Shown: one piece after another, positions 1 to 8,061 of the stretch
Position numbering within the stretch: position 1 is the first letter of the stretch
Layout of the letters: each line of letters opens with the position of its first letter
NCBI RefSeq assembly: GCF_902374955.1
Contig: NZ_CABKRX010000036.1
Coordinates: forward strand, 12,647-76,646
Reading direction: 5' to 3'
Source: Bacillus massilioanorexius
GTDB taxonomy: Bacteria > Bacillota > Bacilli > Bacillales > DSM-1321
DNA length: 64,000 nucleotides
Translations under genes and position numbers: made by a program
The notes under the pieces: model-generated
What the model was told of the DNA's origin: nothing
What the model saw: the letters and a program-made list of their open reading frames with translations, nothing else
The model's database searches: none

Positions 1-265
1 TACGAAGAATCATTTGACTTTGTTCTTTTTTCTCATTTTTTAATTTCACCCGATAAAAATCAGGATTTTTATACCATATCTCTACATCATATACTTGAGG
101 ATCCTCTCCCATCTTTAAAGTCATTTTTGCATTTGCTTTATAACTTTTCATTTCCGCGACTTTTTTATTCAAAGATTTCACTACATCTTCTTGAGACTTC
201 TGCCCACACGCTGCCAAAGATAATAACAATAAGATACTTGTAACGAGCACAAATAATTTTTTCAT
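1..265 (-). CDS. YdcC/LolA-like lipoprotein, partial
   Basis: Only the first 88 codons are in the window; the gene runs off the left edge. The ATG at 265 follows an AAAGGGG ribosome site. The product starts with a Lys-Lys signal, a leucine-rich hydrophobic core and a lipobox ending in L-A-A-C, so it should be a lipid-anchored extracytoplasmic protein. The stretch after the Cys (VVKSLNKKVAEMKSYKANAK) and the following beta-strand pattern resemble the LolA-fold lipoproteins YdcC/GerS found beside acpS in Bacillus. The role of YdcC is poorly defined; GerS of Clostridioides is needed for germination. Family assignment rests on the N-terminus and on synteny. Confidence 0.7.
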   Translation of the reverse strand, partial: MKKLFVLVTSILLLLSLAACGQKSQEDVVKSLNKKVAEMKSYKANAKMTLKMGEDPQVYDVEIWYKNPDFYRVKLKNEKKEQSQMILR

Positions 266-509
266 CCGTTCAACCCCTTTTATTATTTAAAAAAGAGAGA
301 CAAAAAGGCTATGATTAGGTATGGATTACTATCGTAATTATCTTTTTTCAAACAGAAAATGAAATTAGCTCAATCTTTTCACCAAAATTCCCATTACCGA
401 CCTTGTCTCCTATAGCAATAAAAGTATATGACGGTGCTTCACCGAATATGTCCAAGTCATGACAAGCATTTAAGAAAAACCTTTTATTTCTCATAATCTT
501 TCTACAGAC

Positions 510-574
510 CAAAAACGCAAGCGCCTTCTGGACGGGATTGATTTATGGCATTGGGGACTAGGAACTGGAGCTAG
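510..574 (+). repeat. degenerate dispersed intergenic repeat, copy A
   Basis: The block begins with a GCAAGCGCCTT motif and ends with CTGGAGCTAGAC. Between them lies a GATTTATGGCATTGGGGACTA segment that lines up with the TTATG..CC..GGGGCTAA core of other copies in this window. The same ordered motifs recur near 27.95 kb, 31.96 kb, 36.2 kb and 52.3 kb, always in intergenic DNA and in the same orientation. It looks like a decayed member of a repeat common in Bacillus genomes. Confidence 0.45.
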
Positions 575-639
575 ACTTCAACATTTTCAAAAACAAACAA
601 TTCACAGGTCAAAAATTTTATAATTTCCTAAACAACAAA

Positions 640-675
640 AAAGATGAATCAAAAGTTCTCTTTCAATTCATCCTT
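640..675 (-). terminator. acpS terminator
   Basis: AAAGATGAAT and ATTCATC-TTT form a stem just past the acpS stop codon. On the minus strand the stem is followed by a T-rich tract, as expected of an intrinsic terminator. Confidence 0.6.
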
Positions 676-682
676 TTCTTCT

Positions 683-1036
683 CTATTCACTTTCTATAAT
701 CACTTGAGCAGCCGCATATTCCTGACAATGTGTAATGGACAAATGAACTCCTTTTGATTTAGGAGCAATAATAATCGGCTTTCCTTTATCATCATAATCA
801 ATTTCAATATCATGAAATCCAACGCCCCTACCTATACCAGTTCCTAACGCTTTAGAAAAAGCTTCTTTCGCAGCAAATCGTCCAGCTAAAAATTCCACCT
901 TACGTTCTTTACTATATGTAAGATACAATTCAAATTCTCTTTCTGTTAATATACGGCGCACAAATTTAGGCTGATTTTCCGAAAGATGTCGCACTCTCGA
1001 TATCTCAATAATATCTAAACCAATTCCTGTAATCAT
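683..1036 (-). CDS. acpS: holo-[acyl-carrier-protein] synthase
   Basis: AcpS transfers the 4'-phosphopantetheine arm of coenzyme A to a serine of acyl carrier protein, switching on fatty acid synthesis in the cytosol. The 117 residues match the usual bacterial length. Visible hallmarks are the N-terminal GIGLDIIEISRV segment with the metal-binding Asp8 and the FAAKEAFSKALGTGIG motif with the conserved Glu and Lys. The ATG lies behind AGAAGGAG. The gene is divergent from the rhomboid gene across a 75-bp gap and sits next to the YdcC-type lipoprotein, the usual Bacillus arrangement. Confidence 0.96.
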   Translation of the reverse strand: MITGIGLDIIEISRVRHLSENQPKFVRRILTEREFELYLTYSKERKVEFLAGRFAAKEAFSKALGTGIGRGVGFHDIEIDYDDKGKPIIIAPKSKGVHLSITHCQEYAAAQVIIESE

Positions 1037-1111
1037 CCTTATTCTCCTTCTAATCTAGATATTACGCGCATAAAATGTGAATATCACGCAATGAATAATG
1101 GAGTGAGAGCT

Positions 1112-1699
1112 ATGTTTATTAGAAAAGAAAGCTTTAAACAATTTATAAAAATGTACCCCGTTGTGACATCTATTATAGGTATAAACATGGTCGTTTTCAT
1201 TTTAGCTAACTTACCTTTAATATCAAATGATTTAATCATAAGCAAAATGTTAGGTATAAATTTATACATAAAAGAGGGACAACTTTGGAGATTACTCACT
1301 CCGATTTTCCTTCATAGCTCACTTATACACTTTATCTTTAATACATTTGCTCTCATTATCTTCGGGCCGGCTATTGAGCAAATGATAAAATCTTTCCGAT
1401 TTTTCTTATTATACGTAGTCAGCGGCATCGCCGCTAACCTTATCACTTATTTCATACAACCCTTAACGTACGCCCACCTAGGAGCAAGTGGTGCCATTTT
1501 TGGCCTTTTAGGCTTTTATTTATATCTTGCTTTATTTAATTCTACATTTCTCTCAAAACAAGATGTTCACATGATAAAGGCATTAACTTTTATCGCTTTT
1601 ATTATGACATTCTTTCAATCCAACACGAATATTACCGCCCATATTAGTGGCTATATTATTGGATTTGTTCTGGCCACTGTCCTTAGCAAAAAAATTTAA
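1112..1699 (+). CDS. rhomboid family intramembrane serine protease
   Basis: Polytopic membrane protein of 195 residues with about six hydrophobic segments. The catalytic serine motif G-A-S-G-A is followed by IFGLLGFYLY, and the partner histidine lies in AHISGYIIGF near the C-terminus. HFIFNTFAL carries the conserved His/Asn segment of the second helix. Rhomboids cut transmembrane substrates within the bilayer; the substrate here is unknown. An ATG at 1091 is also in frame, but GGAGTGAG at 1100-1107 points to the ATG at 1112, giving the start MFIRKESF. Its stop lies four bases from the stop of the convergent ydbT-like gene, so no terminator fits between them. Confidence 0.9.
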   Translation: MFIRKESFKQFIKMYPVVTSIIGINMVVFILANLPLISNDLIISKMLGINLYIKEGQLWRLLTPIFLHSSLIHFIFNTFALIIFGPAIEQMIKSFRFFLLYVVSGIAANLITYFIQPLTYAHLGASGAIFGLLGFYLYLALFNSTFLSKQDVHMIKALTFIAFIMTFFQSNTNITAHISGYIIGFVLATVLSKKI

Positions 1700-1703
1700 A
1701 TCA

Positions 1704-3164
1704 CTAGCTATTTTGGAACCATTTTTTTATAAGTAGCACATCCTGAAATTCGAGATCCTTTACAGAACCATTACTTGGACCAATTCCTGTTTTACTAAAG
1801 GCACTAATGGTCCCTAGTTGCTTACTCTTTTGCCATATACTTTGCTTCATTGTTAATGATTGTATTCTTCGTTTACGAACCATATATGTTTGTTTAGAAA
1901 TGGTTCGATAAGTCAATGTTAGTTGTTCTTCTTGAGTATTCCAACTTGCTACTTTATAAGAAGCGTAAGATAGAACGGTTTCAACTAAAACTAAAAGTAA
2001 AGCCGCATATCCCCATGGTCCAAAAAAGTATATGACAGCTATTGTTAAAGGAATTGTCCATAACCATCCTCGAAAAAGATATCTTTTCAATGATCGCTTT
2101 GGCACGTGAGTCATAGGTGTGTCTACCATATAACTAGTTGTCACTGATGCCAACGAAGCTTTTAAATGTCGTTTTTTTATAAGCGGAAATAACATTACTT
2201 TCGAATCATCCTTATCCTCTGTAGACCCTGATGCCGTTTCCACATATACTGTTGCATATCCTAAAGGCTGTCTTATTACATTCTCTACGATCCGAACTGC
2301 TTGTATTCTTTCAATCGGGATTGTTAGTCTACGTCTTTCTAACAGTCCCCTTGATATGATAATTTCTTCGCCTGATTTTTTAACAGTAAAAAAGGCATAT
2401 TTCAACAAGATTCCTACTGTCGCAATGAGATAGGCTACAAGCAATCCAACAACGATTAATAAAACAATAAAGACCCACGAAATAATCGATATTATTGCTT
2501 CAACTTCTGAGTAAATATGATCGTATTCAATTTGATCGCCAAACTGAGAAAACAGTGCGAACGCACCCGAAAAAACAACCCCTACTCCTCCTGAAGTTGC
2601 CGCCATAATAAATAATTCTTTAAAAGACATTTGGAACAAGATGTTTTCCTTATCCTCATCCACTGAAATCTTCTTTTCTTCGTCTTCATTTTCCAGCATT
2701 TCGTCTTCTGTAAAATTGCTTTTTGTTTCTTTAAGCAACTCTTGAAAAAGTTTTGCTTCATCCTTTGAAATGGCAGTTAATACTGCTTCTGCTTTACCAC
2801 TAGAAGATCCTGCTGTATCGATTGTTACTTTTACAAGAGAAAATAACCTTTGTAAAATCCCTTCTGTTATATCGATACTTTGAATCCTTTCCAATCTGAT
2901 ATACCTTTTCTTTTTAATCAATATCCCTTGATCAATCCGAACCTCATCATTCTCGATACGGTATGTGAACTTTACCCATGATAAAATACCAAAAAGGACG
3001 CTTCCAACAATATAAACAAGAATAAAAATGAATTCAAAGCTCCAAGACGATGCCCCCTTACTAGGAAACACAATAAAAATAATAAAAGGAATAATCGAGC
3101 TTTTGATAATATCCAAGGCATTTAAAACAATCGTAATTGGGTGTAATCGTTTGGCCTCAGACAT
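1704..3164 (-). CDS. ydbT: YdbT-like PH-domain (bPH_2) membrane protein
   Basis: A 486-residue membrane protein with repeated units of a hydrophobic hairpin followed by a bacterial PH-like domain. The units are recognisable by YRIENDEVRIDQGILIKKKRYIRLERIQSID near the start, a second copy EEIIISRGLLERRRLTIPIERIQAVRI in the middle, and a third, weaker copy near the C-terminus. Its start overlaps the end of the ydbS-like gene by 8 bases, so the two are translationally coupled. In Bacillus the YdbS/YdbT pair has been linked to resistance to some antimicrobial peptides; the biochemical role is not known. An acidic linker around residues 155-175 (EDEMLENEDEEKK) separates units. Confidence 0.88.
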   Translation of the reverse strand: MSEAKRLHPITIVLNALDIIKSSIIPFIIFIVFPSKGASSWSFEFIFILVYIVGSVLFGILSWVKFTYRIENDEVRIDQGILIKKKRYIRLERIQSIDITEGILQRLFSLVKVTIDTAGSSSGKAEAVLTAISKDEAKLFQELLKETKSNFTEDEMLENEDEEKKISVDEDKENILFQMSFKELFIMAATSGGVGVVFSGAFALFSQFGDQIEYDHIYSEVEAIISIISWVFIVLLIVVGLLVAYLIATVGILLKYAFFTVKKSGEEIIISRGLLERRRLTIPIERIQAVRIVENVIRQPLGYATVYVETASGSTEDKDDSKVMLFPLIKKRHLKASLASVTTSYMVDTPMTHVPKRSLKRYLFRGWLWTIPLTIAVIYFFGPWGYAALLLVLVETVLSYASYKVASWNTQEEQLTLTYRTISKQTYMVRKRRIQSLTMKQSIWQKSKQLGTISAFSKTGIGPSNGSVKDLEFQDVLLIKKWFQNS

Positions 3165-3630
3165 CTTCTTTCACCATCTGAACCATTTTTGCTATGTATT
3201 GTCGAAGACTCTCTGCCTCACTTAAATCCAGAGCAGGAATTTCATGAACCGTGGCTGCCGTCGACACCTCTACTGTCGCTAGGTCATTTCTACGCATAAT
3301 TGGTCCTTGTTGCGTATCCACATGTTGAACTCGAACCATCGGCACTAATGTCCTTGTTACAATAAATATCCCTTTTTGAATTTCAATCTCATTTTCCCTT
3401 ACCTCGTATCTCCACCACTTATAACGCAGATTAGGTAATAAAAAAATCGAGAACAAAGCAATTAAAACCACACTAATAACTGAAATAATAGTGACCCAAA
3501 CCGACCAATCGAACACTTCAGTCAATACGACTAAAATAATTGCTAAAACTCCAACAAAAACCGTAGTAATCATACCTGTTATTCGCCAAACCTTAAGCGC
3601 TCTCAATGATATTCTATTTTGAAGGTCCAT
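3157..3630 (-). CDS. ydbS: YdbS-like PH-domain membrane protein
   Basis: This 157-residue protein has two adjacent membrane helices and one bPH_2 domain containing YEVRENEIEIQKGIFIVTRT and VPMVRVQHVDTQQGP. It is the usual partner of the larger YdbT protein encoded immediately downstream with an 8-base overlap. A start seven codons upstream (3651) is possible, but the purine-rich AAGGGGTGGGGAGA lies directly in front of the ATG at 3630, which is therefore preferred. Likely acts in the cytoplasmic membrane together with YdbT; function inferred only from family context. Confidence 0.87.
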   Translation of the reverse strand: MDLQNRISLRALKVWRITGMITTVFVGVLAIILVVLTEVFDWSVWVTIISVISVVLIALFSIFLLPNLRYKWWRYEVRENEIEIQKGIFIVTRTLVPMVRVQHVDTQQGPIMRRNDLATVEVSTAATVHEIPALDLSEAESLRQYIAKMVQMVKEDV

Positions 3631-3792
3631 TCTCCCCACCCCTTTTCCCATTATTATACTACAAGTATAAAGGGATCCCTTCCTATTCTAGCGTTATTAC
3701 ATTTCGCAATTAAAACTCGATACTTAATTCAAGATAAAATAGATTTCTATCATAGTTACATATACGTTTTTTTGAAAAAAAGTTCCTTGTTG

Positions 3793-4761
3793 TTATACAA
3801 TAAAGCTTGAATCATTGATCCATTGCACATTTTTTTGCAATCGTATATCTTTCATCAATTGAAACAACGCTTCATCTTTTAGCTTTGCTTCAATCATAAC
3901 ATCCACCTGTTCAACAGTCCCCTTAACAAGCTGAACAAATTCCCAAAACATTTCAAGATCAATGCCATCTGCATGAGCACGATAATCTTGATTACTTCTC
4001 GGACTTGAAATATGTACTTTAATAGGTAAGGGTGAAAACGACCACGTTTTAATAATCCGTTTCCACTCATCCTGCAAGCAACTACCTTCCTCATGATTTA
4101 CCAAATAATGATGATAATCAAAAACCAAAGGTACTCCTAATTTTTCACATACGTACAACGTATCTTTTAATGTAAAAGTAGTGTCATCATTCTCTAACAT
4201 AAGCATTCCTTGAATATGAGGTGGAATCATTGACCAATTATAAATGAATCTCTCTAACGCTTGTTCCTTATCCTCATAACCCCCTCCAACATGCAAGACA
4301 CATCTATGTTTTGGAGCAATTCCCATTCCTCTCAATAAAAGATAATGCATTTGTAGTGTCTTTAAAGACATTGAAAATGTATGTTTGTCTTTCGTGTTCA
4401 AAACAACAAAATGATCCGGATGAAAATCTACTCTAACGAAAGGATGCTCTTTGATAAATGACCTAATTTCTGATAACCCTTCTTTTAAAGGAGCAATATA
4501 GTCCCATTTCTCAATTTCAGGATGATTAACAAGCGGAATAAGCTTCGAGCTAAAACGAAAAAAATGAATGTCATGAACTTCATTATGCCTCAATAATCTC
4601 AAGCAATTGTGAAGATTGGTACGAGCTATCCTTACAAGTTTTGCTATGGCCGCATCGTAATCTGCAATTTTCACAAACTGGCTATATGTCATTGTTTTTG
4701 AAGGCGAAGCATTCTTTACATGCATACTCATCGCCACATATCCAAAACGAAATATTGTCAT
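3793..4761 (-). CDS. uvsE: UV damage endonuclease UvsE/UvdE
   Basis: UvdE-family TIM-barrel endonuclease, which nicks DNA 5' to UV photoproducts and starts an excision route separate from UvrABC. Family features include FRFGYVAMS at the start, FFRFSSKLIPLVNHP, HPFVRVDFHPDHFVVLNT, LHVGGGYEDKEQALERF, MLENDDTTF and VFDYHHYLVNH, which carry the conserved metal-binding His, Asp and Glu residues. AAGGAGG nine bases before the ATG at 4761 fixes this start (322 residues) rather than an upstream ATG at 4818. UvsE is common in spore-forming Bacillus, where UV tolerance matters. Confidence 0.93.
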   Translation of the reverse strand: MTIFRFGYVAMSMHVKNASPSKTMTYSQFVKIADYDAAIAKLVRIARTNLHNCLRLLRHNEVHDIHFFRFSSKLIPLVNHPEIEKWDYIAPLKEGLSEIRSFIKEHPFVRVDFHPDHFVVLNTKDKHTFSMSLKTLQMHYLLLRGMGIAPKHRCVLHVGGGYEDKEQALERFIYNWSMIPPHIQGMLMLENDDTTFTLKDTLYVCEKLGVPLVFDYHHYLVNHEEGSCLQDEWKRIIKTWSFSPLPIKVHISSPRSNQDYRAHADGIDLEMFWEFVQLVKGTVEQVDVMIEAKLKDEALFQLMKDIRLQKNVQWINDSSFIV

Positions 4762-4861
4762 AAATGAATTCCTCCTTTTTATATAGTGCTCACTTCTTAT
4801 AAAAAAAATGGTCTTCACTCTATACTTTTATCAAAACCTATATTAAGAAAATAAAAACAGA

Positions 4862-4900
4862 AAAAGCCCTATGAATGTTACCAACATCCATAGGGCTTTT
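4862..4900 (-). terminator. cshA terminator
   Basis: AAAAGCCCTATGAATGTT and AACATCCATAGGGCTTTT form a near-perfect hairpin with a three-base loop. On the minus strand the last arm runs into TTTTTCTGTTTTT, so it ends transcription from cshA before uvsE. Confidence 0.85.
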
Positions 4901-4950
4901 CGAATAAACAATACACTATAATCATCTAAATGACATCGAAATATTGATTT

Positions 4951-6423
4951 TTATCTATTTCCGCCACCACGACGGTCACTATTGTTACGATTACGTTCGC
5001 GATCATTGCGACGACGATTGCCACCTTGATCTTTTCGGTTGTAAGCACGTCCATTACGTTGCTTAGAACCATTTCCATTACCAGAGTACTTTCTTTCCTT
5101 CCTAAACGCTGGAGCTTCTCCAGTTAGTTTAATAGGAGTATTATCTGGCTCTTTAGTCATTAGCTTCAGTACAGTTGCCGCTAATGTTTTTGCATCGTAC
5201 TTCTCTAATAGCTCTTCAGCTAAAGGCATGTACATTGTTAAATCTTCATTTTCAATCGTTGACATGATTTTTTCTGTAACAGCCTTTTGTTGACCTTGAA
5301 TAGCTTGTGAAGCAGTAGGTGCTTTTAAACGATCCATACGCTTTTTCGTTGTTCTTTCAATAACATGCAGTTGAGATCTTTCTCTGTAAGTAACAAAAGA
5401 TACAGCAATACCTGTTTTTCCTGCACGGCCAGTACGACCAATACGGTGTACATAACTCTCAGCATCTTGAGGAATATCGAAGTTATAAACGTGTGTTACA
5501 CCAGAAATATCTAATCCACGAGCAGCAACATCCGTCGCAACTAAAACATCAATACTTCCTTCTTTAAACTTTTTAAGAACAGACATACGCTTCGCTTGAC
5601 TTAAATCACCATGAATTCCTTCAGCTGTGTACCCACGAAGGTTTAAAGCTGTTGATAATTCATCAACACGACGTTTTGTACGTCCGAATACGATTGCAAG
5701 CTCTGGTGTTTGAATATCTAATAATCGAGTAAGTGCGTCAAATTTTTCTGCTTCTTTCAGCTCGATATAATATTGTTGAATACGATCAACCGTCATCTCT
5801 TTAGCTTTTACTTTTACAAGATGAGGTTCTTCCATAAAACGTTCTGCAATTTTACGGATTGGTTCAGGCATAGTTGCTGAGAACAATAGTGTCTGATGTT
5901 CAGCTGGTACATTTGAAAGTATTGATTCAATATCCTCAATGAAGCCCATGTTTAACATTTCATCTGCCTCATCAAGTACTACTGTTTCTACATCGCCCAA
6001 TTTAATCGTTTTACGGTTAATATGATCAAGTAGACGACCAGGTGTTCCAACGATAATATGTGGTTTCTTTTTAAGGGCACGAATCTGACGTTCAATATCT
6101 TGACCACCATAAACAGCTAAAACACGAACGCGTTTTCCATACCCTAATTTAAATAGCTCTTCAGAAACTTGAATCGCTAATTCACGTGTTGGTGCAATTA
6201 CGATTCCTTGTACATGTTCAGCCTTTGTATCAATTTTTTCCATTAATGGGATACCAAAAGCAACTGTTTTACCCGTACCTGTTTGCGCTTGACCAATTAC
6301 ATCTTTTCCTTCTAATGCAACTGGAATTGTTTGTGCTTGAATTGGCGTCGCCTCTTCAAATCCCATTTTTTCTACCGAACGCATTGTGGACTTTTGCAGT
6401 CCTAATTCACTAAACAAAGTCAA
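4951..6423 (-). CDS. cshA: DEAD-box ATP-dependent RNA helicase
   Basis: CshA unwinds RNA and in Bacillus works with the degradosome and in cold adaptation. All helicase motifs are present in order: Q motif ATPIQAQTIP, AQTGTGKT, PTRELAIQ, TPGRLLDHI, DEAD, SAT, FGRTKRRVDEL, ATDVAARGLDISG and HRIGRTGRAG. The final 55 residues are rich in Arg, Asn and Gly, a basic tail used for RNA or protein contacts. The protein (490 residues) is close to B. subtilis CshA in length. The start is a TTG at 6423 ten bases after AAGGAG; no ATG is available without losing the Q motif. Lies between murF/ddl and uvsE as in related genomes. Confidence 0.95.
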   Translation of the reverse strand: MTLFSELGLQKSTMRSVEKMGFEEATPIQAQTIPVALEGKDVIGQAQTGTGKTVAFGIPLMEKIDTKAEHVQGIVIAPTRELAIQVSEELFKLGYGKRVRVLAVYGGQDIERQIRALKKKPHIIVGTPGRLLDHINRKTIKLGDVETVVLDEADEMLNMGFIEDIESILSNVPAEHQTLLFSATMPEPIRKIAERFMEEPHLVKVKAKEMTVDRIQQYYIELKEAEKFDALTRLLDIQTPELAIVFGRTKRRVDELSTALNLRGYTAEGIHGDLSQAKRMSVLKKFKEGSIDVLVATDVAARGLDISGVTHVYNFDIPQDAESYVHRIGRTGRAGKTGIAVSFVTYRERSQLHVIERTTKKRMDRLKAPTASQAIQGQQKAVTEKIMSTIENEDLTMYMPLAEELLEKYDAKTLAATVLKLMTKEPDNTPIKLTGEAPAFRKERKYSGNGNGSKQRNGRAYNRKDQGGNRRRNDRERNRNNSDRRGGGNR

Positions 6424-6890
6424 TTTTTCCTAACTCCTTTTTATCGAGAAATAACTTATATATCTCAAGAAAAAACGTCACCGACCCACGTATATACAAA
6501 ACGAAGGAGACACGCGATTTAACGGGATGGTAAAAATATTATCACCGGCGCATAAGACGAATCCCCGTACGAAAAATTATTTCCAAAAGAGAAATGGCTT
6601 ATGTTCTAAGCGTGTTAGGTGAAAAATTAGACATAGATTTATGCTGGTTTTTACTCTTTAATTCTTACTAAGTAAGTTAAATTTCTTATTAACCATTAAA
6701 AAAACCAATATTGGCCTAAAAATTTTCTCAAAATATAGGTAAAGTTTGAACCTTATAAAGAAAACAATAATACAACATTACTGTTTGTTATCATAAATAA
6801 TAATTATACTACTTTTTATGATTATTGTCTGTAAAAAATAATAACACTATTTAGGCTTTAATGCAATGAAGCCACTTAGAAATTGACAAT
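6424..6890. other. gene-free stretch upstream of cshA
   Basis: About 467 bases. The part next to cshA (roughly 6470-6600) is less AT-rich than its surroundings and contains possible pairing segments, so it may be a structured 5' leader of the helicase mRNA. The rest (6620-6890) is very AT-rich; nothing else recognisable was seen. Confidence 0.4.
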
Positions 6891-7600
6891 TTAATGACCA
6901 TTCTCTAAAAATGATTGTATCTCTTGAAAAAGCTTTTCATTATTTTGACAGTGACAGATTAAATGTTTTGAATTTCTTTCGATGTATAGTTTTTTACATG
7001 GAGAATCGATTTAGTTATATATATAGTTTGCTGTTCTGGCCGGTACCACTCCATCACATCCACCTTGAGCAATAAATACCGGGACATGAATTCGTTCATA
7101 TACCTGAGAATTAGCCACTACTAGAGCCTGAAACTGCCTAGTAGCATGCAAAGGAGTCTTAGTGATTTTGTACTTATATCTTGCGTACAAATCATTATCT
7201 CTTAGGTTTCCTCGAATCGCATCTTTTATAACATCAAAAATATCAATCATGAGTGTTTAACACAGACATACTTTGCAGCAGCACTCAATAATACCAATTT
7301 TTCGATGTGGTACTTCGATGCTAAATATGAAGCAATAACTCCTCCCATAGAAAAGCCTATGACATATACCTCTTCACACTCTCGTATTAATTCCTTAAGT
7401 GATTTCTCCGCACAATAAATCCACTCTTCATACACAACATCTGCTAAATTCCCTTGTTGTTCATGCCCAGGTAAGGTAGGAACCAATATCTTACAATCCA
7501 TATGCATTTGTATATATTGCGCTAATGGCTCTACCTCATATGGGCTACCAGTGAAACCATGAATACAAAGACATCCTTTTTTCTTCATCTTAATCACCAT
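6891..7600 (-). pseudogene. alpha/beta-hydrolase carboxylesterase, frameshifted
   Basis: The 5' part encodes KKGCLCIHGFTGSPYEVEPL with the oxyanion HGF motif and the nucleophile elbow GFSMGG. The reading frame breaks near 7250 (after SAAAKYVCVKHS) and resumes one frame over as IDIFDVIKDAIRGNL, ending in VFIAQGGCDGVVPARTANYIYN with the acidic residue. A TAA at 7011-7013 then interrupts the frame, yet downstream codons still read IERNSKHLICHCQNNEKLF to a final stop at 6891, matching the C-terminal His region of the family with the catalytic-site segment eroded. So one frameshift and one nonsense change, with nearly the full gene length retained. It was a cytosolic esterase of the Bacillus Est30/YvaK type; it is unlikely to be active. 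Confidence 0.85.
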
Positions 7601-8061
7601 AAGTTAATAGAATTTTCTACCTCTCTAATAACAAAAATGTGTTATCTTTCTTAATTATAGATGTTTTAAATCAAATGATGGTCACAGTTATTTATTCTTT
7701 TTTCGGCTACGGAAAAGGAAACTCATATAACATAACCCATAATCGTAGTTTTTCAAATGTTTTAAGGACCATACCTGATGTTTTAGTTTTTAAAAAAGGC
7801 TGGATTGTTGATTTAAAATACGGTCAGTGAAGGTGAGACCTCACAAGCACTATGTACAAGGAGTCTCACCAATCACCATGGAAAGCTAACTTGTTCATAA
7901 GAAATACACGAAACAGCCAAAAAGACGCACGAAGTCGGAGGGATAGGATCTTAACATAAGACGTAATTATCAGGGGAACCTATAGAATGATAGAGGCTTC
8001 CAAAAGTGAGTGAAAACCCATCTTTTAAATAGCCCCTAGAAATATAACAAAAATTGTACTT
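7601..8061. other. gene-free stretch with a distinct GC-richer block
   Basis: About 460 bases without a credible gene. The left part is AT-rich. From about 7825 to 8020 the base composition shifts and contains the inverted repeat GGTGAGAC..GTCTCACC (7831-7870). No protein similarity was recognised. It could be the remnant of an insertion. Confidence 0.35.
7831..7870. repeat. inverted repeat GGTGAGAC / GTCTCACC
   Basis: Eight-base perfect arms enclose about 24 bases. There is no T-tract on either side, so it does not look like an ordinary terminator. It opens the unusual block described for this intergenic region. Confidence 0.4.

Larger units (their letters stand above)
266..682. other. gene-free stretch, acpS / lipoprotein
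   Basis: About 417 bases with no convincing gene. It holds a degenerate copy of a dispersed intergenic repeat (about 510-574), the likely promoter of the left-hand lipoprotein, and the acpS terminator near 640-675. Confidence 0.5.

Noticed and set aside
7639..7830. 63-codon plus-strand frame next to the broken esterase
   Set aside because: No ribosome site and no recognisable protein features.
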